NCBI GenBank assembly: GCA_964486435.1
Contig: CAZAMM010000001.1
Location: 13,425 to 77,424, forward strand
From: Methanomethylovorans sp964486435
GTDB taxonomy: Archaea; Halobacteriota; Methanosarcinia; Methanosarcinales; Methanosarcinaceae
Length of the DNA: 64,000 bases
Direction of reading: 5' to 3'
This document shows positions 9,184-16,123 of the stretch, one piece after another (position 1 is the first letter of the stretch; each line of letters opens with the position of its first letter). Position numbers and translations under genes: made by a program. The notes below the pieces were generated by a model. That model ran no database searches and was not told where the DNA came from. It saw nothing but the letters and a program-made list of their open reading frames with translations.

Positions 9184-11959
9184 TTTTATTGTCCCCTTCA
9201 AGTCCATTACAGATATGATAAAATTCACATTTTCCTGTTTTAGTATTACAAGATACACCTTGCCAGTTTCTTCCAAACTGCTTGTTTTCAATGGATTCAG
9301 CAATTGAAGCTACCAATCTTTTGGTTTTTTCAAGGTCATCTTCTGTATTAGTAAATCTTGTTTGCTTATTATCTTTGAACGTATAAGCACTTATCTTCTT
9401 AATTTCTTCCTCATATTTATGTTGAAGTGCAATGTTGTAAATCCTTAATTGAATATCTACATTCATTTTACCAAGACTTTCTTTAAATCTTGATTTGTAG
9501 TCTATCAGTTCAATTTCATCATCATTGTTCTTGATAATTAAATCTGCCTGTCCATTTATAATAAGGTCTTTATTGATATAGGAGAAAGGCAATTCAACAT
9601 CAAGAACTTCATTTATAAATTTCGGTGTATTTTCATAATACGTCCATAGGTCTGTAATTAATTCATCACGCCATTTCTTCCTAGAATCATCGTCTTTGCA
9701 ATATAAATCAACGATTGAGATAATATCTTGGATATCGATATCTTTTCCTTCTTTAAGAAAGACATGTAACTTTTTAAGAGAGTTATGAACAATCACACCA
9801 TAAGCTTGATAGTAATCAGTTGGGGTTTGGAAACCAAGGTAATCCCTGCAGAAGAACCTAAAAGGACACTCAATATATGCACTTACAGATGAATAGCTTA
9901 ACTTCTTTTTTTCTTTTACAGGTTCATAATGGTCTCCATCTGAAAATTTCTGGTTGAAATGTTCCAATTTAATGAATTTACTAGTTCCAATTTCATCAAT
10001 GAATTCCGATGGGGTGCTACCGTTTCCGTCAATTACACTAATAGCTAAAAGTTTCTTTGCCCTTGACATTCCAACGTAGAATACTCTTCTAACTTCTTCC
10101 CCTCTATTGTACTCATTCTTATCAAGCATCAGCTCCTTTGGAACATCCATTATTACTGAATCTTCTTTATTTTTTGCATTATATCTTCTGTTGGTAACAC
10201 CTGCCATTATCACGACAGGAAATTCAAGACCCTTAGCCTGATGAATCGTCATTAACTGAACTGCATTTATATTCTCAAATGATGCAGCATCTTCCATTTT
10301 ATTATCAGGGATGGAACTTATTTGATAAATAAAAGATTTGAATTGTTTAGAATGTGTATTTTCTTCAAATTTATGAATTAAAGTTGAAAATTTTGCAAGA
10401 TTCCTGATTTTTATATCAGCAATTTCATCATTACCTTCAATGTATCTTTTGAACAACCTGTAATGATATTGTGTAGCATCTAGTATCTTGTAGAAAAGCC
10501 TTAGTTGACTTATGCAATTTCTAGTTTGCTGATACTTTAAGTTCCTCAAGGCCATTAATTTTTCAAAATCATTTTTATCAATATCTAAACGTTGCAATTT
10601 GTCATAATCATACGATTCCAGAAGATTGTAAATATCCACATCATTATTTAATTTTTCAATGGTTTCCACTTTTAAATCCAAAAACTCAGACTCAAGAATA
10701 TTGTGGTCAAAAAGCCATTTAATCTGATAATCGTTAGGAGTATGAGAATTAATGTACATCATTAATACAAGCAAATCCCTAATTTCTTCTTGCTCAAGTA
10801 GCGAACTATCTCCTTTTGTGATGTAAGGTATTTTTTCTCGTTCAAGTTCATCAATTATATAGGATGAATGAAACTTTACGCTTTTGAAAAGGATAGCGAT
10901 ATCTTCGTAGTTCACATTATTTTTTTCAACAATCGTTTTTATAAATTGGACAATTTTCTTAGCTTCAGATTCACCCGAATCTCCAGAAATGTATATGGGT
11001 TTTGAAAACTCCGGATTATTGGTAAATATCTTCTTTTCGAATGTCCTATGAGGTTTCATGAACTCATCAAATAATATGACAATTTCTTTATTAGACCTGA
11101 AATTCTCTTCTAATTCAAGTTTCCTTGCACTTGGATATCTTTCAAGAAATGTTCTGAAATTCTTAATTGAAGCACCACGAAAACTATAGACACTTTGGTC
11201 TTCATCTCCAACGACTGTGATATTGAATTTGGGTTCGCTTATAAGTTTAAAAATAGCATCTTGAATTGGATTTGTATCTTGATATTCATCAATTAGTATG
11301 TAGTCATAAGAATTCCTTACTAACTGCAAAACATCTAGATTATTTTGGAGTAAATGATAGAACTCCCTTTGCAGTAGTGCAAAATCAAGTTTTGTATTAT
11401 TTGGGTTTAAGAGGTTACTAATATATATGTGATAACTTCTTGCTATTGCACGTTGCAAATCATTTGAATATTGTTTCTTACAATAATTCGAAAGTCTAAT
11501 TGGGTCAACATCGTTTTCAGTGCATTTGTTGTAAAAGTTTATAAGTTCAGTAACATCAATATCTTTTGAATAATCTTTTAATCCATAATTCCAATAATTC
11601 ATATTTACAAAGATGAATTGATCTAAATCATCCATTACTTCGAAAATGTTACCAAAATTGTGATATTCAGGGAATGATTGAAGCATTTTTTGGCAAAAGG
11701 AATGAATTGTAGAAATTTGCATGTTCTCTACAGTATCGCCTAAGTTTTTGCGTAATCTATCCTTAAGTTCTTCTGCTGCTTTAATTGTAAATGTACTAAC
11801 AAGGATTCTGTTGGGATCATAACCTTCTTTAACAAGATAAATTACCTTTTCCGTAAGAACTCTTGTTTTTCCGGTTCCTGGACCAGCAATGATTAAAAGC
11901 GGAGAATCTACATATTCAATGGCCTTTAATTGTTGCTTTGTTAAAGAAGACATAGTCAC
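9173..11959 (-). CDS. UvrD/Rep-family helicase fused to a FeS-cluster PD-(D/E)xK nuclease
   Basis: 928 aa from the GTG at 11959; the ATG at 11953 is equally possible, and both follow GGAAGGGATGG. SF1 helicase motifs in order: AGPGTGKT (about 25-32), LIDEYQDTN (about 223), VVGDEDQSVYSFRGA, LEENFRSN, TIHQAKGLEF and VFYVGMSRAK (about 626). The last 250 residues have an AddB/Cas4-like nuclease: a Cys in AYIECPFRF, GQADLII, LIDYKS, then three Cys near the end (SCNTKTGKCEFYHIC) that would complete a 4Fe-4S site. The protein should unwind and degrade DNA. It is the first large gene of an operon with mod and res, which gives a three-part defence set. Confidence 0.85.
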   Translation of the reverse strand: MTMSSLTKQQLKAIEYVDSPLLIIAGPGTGKTRVLTEKVIYLVKEGYDPNRILVSTFTIKAAEELKDRLRKNLGDTVENMQISTIHSFCQKMLQSFPEYHNFGNIFEVMDDLDQFIFVNMNYWNYGLKDYSKDIDVTELINFYNKCTENDVDPIRLSNYCKKQYSNDLQRAIARSYHIYISNLLNPNNTKLDFALLQREFYHLLQNNLDVLQLVRNSYDYILIDEYQDTNPIQDAIFKLISEPKFNITVVGDEDQSVYSFRGASIKNFRTFLERYPSARKLELEENFRSNKEIVILFDEFMKPHRTFEKKIFTNNPEFSKPIYISGDSGESEAKKIVQFIKTIVEKNNVNYEDIAILFKSVKFHSSYIIDELEREKIPYITKGDSSLLEQEEIRDLLVLMMYINSHTPNDYQIKWLFDHNILESEFLDLKVETIEKLNNDVDIYNLLESYDYDKLQRLDIDKNDFEKLMALRNLKYQQTRNCISQLRLFYKILDATQYHYRLFKRYIEGNDEIADIKIRNLAKFSTLIHKFEENTHSKQFKSFIYQISSIPDNKMEDAASFENINAVQLMTIHQAKGLEFPVVIMAGVTNRRYNAKNKEDSVIMDVPKELMLDKNEYNRGEEVRRVFYVGMSRAKKLLAISVIDGNGSTPSEFIDEIGTSKFIKLEHFNQKFSDGDHYEPVKEKKKLSYSSVSAYIECPFRFFCRDYLGFQTPTDYYQAYGVIVHNSLKKLHVFLKEGKDIDIQDIISIVDLYCKDDDSRKKWRDELITDLWTYYENTPKFINEVLDVELPFSYINKDLIINGQADLIIKNNDDEIELIDYKSRFKESLGKMNVDIQLRIYNIALQHKYEEEIKKISAYTFKDNKQTRFTNTEDDLEKTKRLVASIAESIENKQFGRNWQGVSCNTKTGKCEFYHICNGLEGDNKNGG

Positions 11960-11986
11960 TTTTCCATCCCTTCCACAGACTCTTAT

Positions 11987-12151
11987 CTACTTGTTAGTTG
12001 AAGTGCAATTCTCTTTTGTCAGAGGAAAATCAGATTGCTGTGTATCAACCTCAATGATGACCTGTGACCTGTTCTCGACATCCCATCCCTGCTCCTGTAG
12101 CAGGAGATCTATCTTTTGTAGTTTGGTCTGATGCCCATTAAGGTCAATCAC
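11987..12151 (-). CDS. 54-aa fragment of a type I R-subunit / DEAD helicase N-terminus
   Basis: Starts at GTG 12151 with GAGGGG 5 nt upstream and ends 27 nt before the helicase gene. Residues 9-42 (QKIDLLLQEQGWDVENRS, then VIIEVDTQQSDF) resemble the conserved start of HsdR-like DEAD/DEAH restriction subunits, where a nuclease domain would follow. Here the frame stops after 54 aa. It is either a leftover of an older R gene replaced by the present operon, or a short leader gene co-translated with it. A TATA-like TTTATAT lies about 45 nt upstream (around 12,200). Confidence 0.5.
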   Translation of the reverse strand: MIDLNGHQTKLQKIDLLLQEQGWDVENRSQVIIEVDTQQSDFPLTKENCTSTNK

Positions 12152-12482
12152 TGAAGCCCCTCGGTACGAGAATACTCTAAAACTAAGTACATATTTAGCG
12201 TTTTAATATAAATATGTTAACAGAAGGGCTTGTTCTAGAACTACTGCTTGTACTCACAAATATCCGCAAATTCCTGCTCTACCCCCATTAAAAGATGTAT
12301 TCTTTTACATACATGGTAGAAGATGCCTATATCACGTCTCTGGAACAATTACCCTATTTACTCTTCAGGTCCTTTATTATGATTAAAGATAACTCCTCAT
12401 AAAAACATTGAAATACCTTTTCATACTCTTATTGATGATCTTTAACCACAACTTTAAGGATTATTATCACTATTGATTGATT
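12152..12482. other. Non-coding region between divergent defence genes
   Basis: Holds the minus-strand promoter of the helicase operon near 12,195-12,210 and a weak AT-rich element (CTTTAAGG, about 12,452) before the plus-strand gene. No ORF or clear structure is seen between. Confidence 0.5.
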
Positions 12483-13115
12483 ATGACCTTTTACGGACAA
12501 ATTGAAATACCTACTTCTGAACAATTCATTTCAGGCTATGAGCAGTTTGTACTTCATGAAAAACGTGACTCAATGTACAAAGTAGCGACCTTTTTACTGG
12601 AGCATTTTTGGGGAAAGTATGCAGAGATGGCAGATGCTTTGGGGGTCTTGCTGCTAACATGGAACCAAGCTTTTTATAGATATGGGAGGTTCGACTTTGA
12701 GAAACTGGAGGATTGTATTTTCAGAAATTTTGTATTAGTTAAAAGTTTTAGAGATAGGAACATATTTTCTTTGTTAGAAGAAGATAGAGATGATATTGAA
12801 CACCTATTCAATGATTTTTCTACTAGTCTAAAAATCGCTTCAACTGGTAAGATGATGGGTCGAAAAAGTCCAGTGGCAACAGCGAAAGCATTACACCTTC
12901 TTGCACCACAATTTTTCCCGTTATGGGATAAGAAAATCGCTGATACCTATAAGCAAAATTATAATTCTGACCCAGAAAAGAAGTATTTTGATTTTTGCTT
13001 GATTACTAAATATATGGCTGAAAATATTAAAAGTTATGAAATTACTTCTGAAAAAACAATTGTTAAACTGATTGATGAATATAATTATTCAAAGTATACA
13101 AAGAAATGGATTTAA
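12483..13115 (+). CDS. Unknown 210-aa protein with KxLHLLxP...FPLWD motif
   Basis: 210 aa from the ATG at 12483; a TTG two codons earlier (12477) is also open. I do not recognise a named domain. It is helical and carries KALHLLAPQFFPLWDKKIA at about residues 132-150, a signature shared by a family of small uncharacterised proteins in defence islands and near restriction genes. No signal peptide or membrane segment. It is AT-rich like the restriction operon and transcribed away from it, so it probably belongs to the same cargo. No Shine-Dalgarno is seen; the transcript may be leaderless. Confidence 0.6.
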   Translation: MTFYGQIEIPTSEQFISGYEQFVLHEKRDSMYKVATFLLEHFWGKYAEMADALGVLLLTWNQAFYRYGRFDFEKLEDCIFRNFVLVKSFRDRNIFSLLEEDRDDIEHLFNDFSTSLKIASTGKMMGRKSPVATAKALHLLAPQFFPLWDKKIADTYKQNYNSDPEKKYFDFCLITKYMAENIKSYEITSEKTIVKLIDEYNYSKYTKKWI

Positions 13116-13432
13116 TTTTTATATAAGTATATCCTTTTTTGAAGACCTTATACCCAGTTCATTACTATAATAAACATCGACAATTTCATCTGAAAAGTAA
13201 TTCCACTACTTCTTCTTCTTCAACTTCTATAGCAAGGATGATACTCTCTCTTTAACCTGCTCTGTTTCTTCTACATCCATCGTAATATCAATATCCAATT
13301 ATTTCCTTCTTTTACTATCCCTTATATTGATCTGTACCCTCCTTTTTACACCTTTTGGTCTAAGCCCCTACCTCTCTAATCACCATAAAAGCTTTATAAG
13401 CCAAAACTCCTTCTATTATCTTGTGAAGTACT
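13116..13432. other. Non-coding, decayed region
   Basis: No convincing gene. On the minus strand a 23-codon frame at 13298-13227 opens with TTG after AAGGAAATAA but is too short to judge. At the right edge a TATA box (CTTTATAAG, about 13,389) precedes the ATG at 13433 by about 40 nt. Confidence 0.4.
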
Positions 13433-13624
13433 ATGCCAGGCCCCATAATTACGGCATCAGATGCAAAGAAAACCTACAAACACAAAGGTGTAAAACCTGA
13501 AGGCACCCACGTTTCCCTGAAGAACAGTTCCGGGAGACGAGTAAAAGTAGCCGGGAACACAAAAGTGTATCATCGTGGAAACGGCAACTTTGGTCTGTAT
13601 ACAGAACCATCTCTCCAGGCGTAA
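13433..13624 (+). CDS. Unknown 63-aa protein
   Basis: 63 aa, basic, with an N-terminal PGPIITASDAKKTYKHKG and a beta-rich second half (KNSSGRRVKVAGNTKVYH). No family is recognised. A TATA box lies about 40 nt upstream but there is no ribosome site. Its 3-prime end overlaps a ParB remnant in another frame, so it may itself be a fused relic. Protein-like composition is the main support. Confidence 0.4.
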   Translation: MPGPIITASDAKKTYKHKGVKPEGTHVSLKNSSGRRVKVAGNTKVYHRGNGNFGLYTEPSLQA

Positions 13625-13860
13625 TCTCACGGATGAAAAAAGGACGTACCTTATTGGGAAGCAATATGAGCATAGAAAGAAGAGACACGGTGCACCTGTA
13701 GGCAACCAATATGCTAAAAAACAAAGTGGTAAAAATAACCACTCTGAAAAACTGAAGAAGTTGTTTCCAAAGAGTATGGTATTTCTCCTAAAACAGTCAG
13801 AAACTCTGAACAATACGCCAAAGCAATACACCACATTGCTGATACTCTAGGCAACGAGAC
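13575..13860 (+). pseudogene. Frameshifted fragment of a ParB-like gene
   Basis: One frame reads IQNHLSRRNLTDEKRTYLIG then GKQYEHRKKRHG, closely matching the ParB-like protein at 21378-22223 (IQNQLSKRNITKLQRTYLIG, GKLYTLKKVKHGG). Near 13,760 the match jumps to another frame reading VSKEYGISPKTVRNSEQYAK then AIHHIADTLGNE, the ParB helix-turn-helix. Both the N-terminal ParB/Srx domain and the C-terminus are missing. It lies on the plus strand, directly against the end of the 13867-14526 gene. It is a relic of an earlier ParB copy in this element. Confidence 0.8.
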
Positions 13861-13866
13861 CAAAGA

Positions 13867-14526
13867 CTACTCTTTTTTACTACAATCTGCTAATTGCAGC
13901 GATACAGTAACTCCGCCCGTGTTTGTATTTTTTGTATGTTCTCCTAAAAAATTATCCCCACTATTGAATAATGGCGATTCTGGGAGAAGGCTTTCTCTTT
14001 CTACAACATCCGGAAAAGTCCCAAGCTCCACCCATCTTGAATTGCTTAAAAACTTCACTTTTGCCTGTTCAAGTTCATCAATCTTTTTTAAATGTTCTTC
14101 TGCACTCCCATCAAGATCATCGAGTGATGTTTGTACAAGCTCTGGTATCTCGGTGTTTGTAGTGTGTCGGTTCATCTCATCACATAACAGGTTTGCAAGC
14201 CTAACAGACACTATTACAAGCTCGCTTGCTTTGATCTCTGCGTTTAGGTATCTGATATACTCTTCACCTAATACCTTCATCATGTGCTTGTCGGTTTCCT
14301 TGCAAAGTGCCTGCAGATACCGGACATGCTTTTCACCGTCGCGAAATACAAGATGTTTTTTAGTGAAGATCTCGTTCTGTTGATCAACATCCTCATGTGT
14401 GATTTCCCCCAAACTTACTTTTTTTGCCTGACTATTCACCATGTCGCTTACATACCGCGCTAGCTCTTCAGGTGACATTCTGTCAATGATCTTATCTGTC
14501 GCCTTATCTAATGTTGAAATGCTCAT
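13867..14526 (-). CDS. Helical protein sharing its C-terminal tail with the 1004-1408 terminase-like protein
   Basis: 219 aa, alpha-helical, with an acidic middle and the C-terminal tail GGVTVSLQLADCSKKE, which matches the tail of the 1004-1408 protein at 14 of 16 positions. The rest is not alike. It is the last gene of the element operon; its ATG overlaps the preceding stop by 4 nt (ATGA). The shared tail could be a docking peptide for a common partner such as the large terminase, or a gene-conversion trace. A packaging or morphogenesis role is inferred only. Confidence 0.6.
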   Translation of the reverse strand: MSISTLDKATDKIIDRMSPEELARYVSDMVNSQAKKVSLGEITHEDVDQQNEIFTKKHLVFRDGEKHVRYLQALCKETDKHMMKVLGEEYIRYLNAEIKASELVIVSVRLANLLCDEMNRHTTNTEIPELVQTSLDDLDGSAEEHLKKIDELEQAKVKFLSNSRWVELGTFPDVVERESLLPESPLFNSGDNFLGEHTKNTNTGGVTVSLQLADCSKKE

Positions 14527-14795
14527 TTTCTCGCCTCCAGAGCGGTTTCTATAAGTTCCAGGCGTGTTTTTATATCATCTAGGTCTTCGTCTTTTATAAT
14601 GCTGTTATGCGTCTGCACTGCCTGCAGGAACACCCGGTAATACTGCAGCTTCACGGAGTCCGAATCCTTCACTACAAATTTAGCCCTAGATAACCTATTA
14701 TGCAGGTGTTCAACCATCCAACCAGACATTTTCAATAACTGATATCTATCAATTTTTTTGACATTCGGAGTTATATCATTGCTAATTTTATCCAT
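14523..14795 (-). CDS. Small helical protein of unknown function
   Basis: 90 aa, predicted helical, no recognised domain. Its start codon shares one base with the stop of the HTH gene (TAATG) and its end overlaps the next start (ATGA), so it is firmly in the operon. The repeated heptad-like leucines near the end (DIKTRLELIETALEARK) suggest an oligomerising helix. Confidence 0.65.
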   Translation of the reverse strand: MDKISNDITPNVKKIDRYQLLKMSGWMVEHLHNRLSRAKFVVKDSDSVKLQYYRVFLQAVQTHNSIIKDEDLDDIKTRLELIETALEARK

Positions 14796-14971
14796 TAAAC
14801 CCCTCTTCTATCTTCTTTTTTCTGTGTTTGTCTTGCGTGGGCTCGGACAATTCGCTTCACTGTATTGATACAAATATCATGTTTTCTGGCTACGATACTG
14901 TAACAGTTCCCTGATGAATCCTGCAGTATGTTCTCTATCTCGCACGGTGTCAGGTCCCGGAGTGTCCTCAT
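14795..14971 (-). CDS. Small helix-turn-helix DNA-binding protein
   Basis: 58 aa from the ATG at 14971; an ATG six codons upstream (14989) is less likely because the 14971 start overlaps the previous stop as ATGA. Residues 15-45 form an HTH (YSIVARKHDICINTVKRIVR) of the kind found in small phage regulators and terminase small subunits. It probably binds element DNA. Confidence 0.6.
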   Translation of the reverse strand: MRTLRDLTPCEIENILQDSSGNCYSIVARKHDICINTVKRIVRAHARQTQKKEDRRGV

Positions 14972-15033
14972 ACATAACCACCCTGGCATAGGTTACGGAT
15001 TTCTTTGGGGGTGATATGTTTATCAGGGTTCAT
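14968..15033 (-). CDS. 21-aa overlapping microprotein
   Basis: Reads MNPDKHITPKEIRNLCQGGY plus V. It starts 11 nt inside the end of the upstream 42-aa gene with a strong AGGGAGG ribosome site 8 nt ahead, and stops as ATGA on the next start. The perfect overlap chain argues it is translated. It may simply couple translation of the HTH gene. Confidence 0.5.
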   Translation of the reverse strand: MNPDKHITPKEIRNLCQGGYV

Positions 15034-15151
15034 AGATCCGGCCTCCCTGCTGAACATATGACAAATAGGCTTCATTGAATGCCTGCTGCAATTCCTTCTC
15101 ATGTTTTTCCTTATCGCATTCACCAAAATCAAAGAGAGGATGTCCGGTCAT
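15023..15151 (-). CDS. 42-aa small protein of unknown function
   Basis: Starts 3 nt after the Mini-A-like stop with AGGAGG ideally placed. Begins MTGHPLFDFGECDKEKHEKE and has a helical middle with an aromatic end. No family is recognised. It bridges the topoisomerase-like gene and the HTH gene in the operon. Confidence 0.55.
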   Translation of the reverse strand: MTGHPLFDFGECDKEKHEKELQQAFNEAYLSYVQQGGRIYEP

Positions 15152-15154
15152 GGT

Positions 15155-16123
15155 TCATGCCTCCTGTGAAAATGTGTGACTAGCCTGAAGTTTTCCAAAG
15201 GTATTTACCAGTGTTTCCCGTTCAAACTTCTCCATTCTTTTTGTCCATTCCAATTGTCCGGGGTCAATGTGTCCCTCTATTGCGTCTCTAATGATACTCT
15301 TCAACACATCCGGCCTAATTGCATCAAGTTCAACGGATATATTACCACCACTGAAATTTTTAGAACGGCTATCGCTCTTCTTTGTTGGTCGTGTTGGTAG
15401 GTTCATATTTTCAATTTGGTCTTCGTTCACGGCCAAATGTTGAAAATAAAAGTCAGCGCCTTGTTCCAGTAAATGTTTTTTAAGCGCCCGCGGTATATCC
15501 TCCCCGCTTGGGTCGTAGTCACCTAAATAATATATATAAACATTCTTTCCAGTGTTTGATATTTCTTTTATCTGTTCCGCTGCAGTTGCCGTCATTGATA
15601 AAGAAGCGTAACCTTTGCATGGATATAGTGGCACATCATATTCTTCGGTAACATCATATGCAATCCCCATTAACGCTTCTTTTTCTATCCATATCTCAAC
15701 ATAGTCCGGTTGGTTTACCCACAGATCCCGCCTGTAATGTGCTGACAGGTATTTTGCAAAAGACTCTAATGATTCATATGTGTCCGGTCTCCGTACATAC
15801 CGCGTGTTATCTGTGATCCATATATAAGGTAAAAATCTGGCCTTCCTCATTTTTACGGTTTGCCGCTGAACCTTGTTATAACCCGATTCGGTTTTTGGTA
15901 CAGCTCCCCTAATTTCACATTGATAGAAAAGTTGCCTCACGGTTACATTTGTGCCTATATCATCTAATACCCGATATATTTGAACCCACAGATCTACAAT
16001 ATCAGATTGCAGTTTGTTCATGCCCTTATCTTTGATATCTTGGTTTATCAGATCTGCAAGATCACTGTCAGTTAGTTTTGAAACTGGAATATCCCGGTAG
16101 ACAATCCCATTAAACCCGGTCAT
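15155..16123 (-). CDS. Topo VI A / Spo11-like Toprim protein (Mini-A type)
   Basis: 322 aa. VTVRQLFYQ at about residues 58-66 resembles the catalytic-tyrosine (R-x-FY) helix of the Topo VI A/Spo11 family. It is followed by a Toprim domain with EIWIEKEAL (about 144) and YLGDYDPSG (about 203), the Mg-binding acid set. It is shorter than cellular Topo VI A and no B subunit is present, which matches the stand-alone Mini-A group described on mobile elements. It could nick or break DNA to start replication or recombination. The ATG overlaps the SF3 gene stop (ATGA), so it is made together with the replication helicase. Confidence 0.75.
   Translation of the reverse strand: MTGFNGIVYRDIPVSKLTDSDLADLINQDIKDKGMNKLQSDIVDLWVQIYRVLDDIGTNVTVRQLFYQCEIRGAVPKTESGYNKVQRQTVKMRKARFLPYIWITDNTRYVRRPDTYESLESFAKYLSAHYRRDLWVNQPDYVEIWIEKEALMGIAYDVTEEYDVPLYPCKGYASLSMTATAAEQIKEISNTGKNVYIYYLGDYDPSGEDIPRALKKHLLEQGADFYFQHLAVNEDQIENMNLPTRPTKKSDSRSKNFSGGNISVELDAIRPDVLKSIIRDAIEGHIDPGQLEWTKRMEKFERETLVNTFGKLQASHTFSQEA

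Noticed and set aside
9184..9303. N-terminal extension of the Mod gene
   Set aside because: Lies within the helicase gene; the ATG at 9183 has a good ribosome site and a typical short overlap.
13227..13298. 23-codon minus-strand frame with TTG start
   Set aside because: Ribosome-like sequence is present but it is too short and has no other support.
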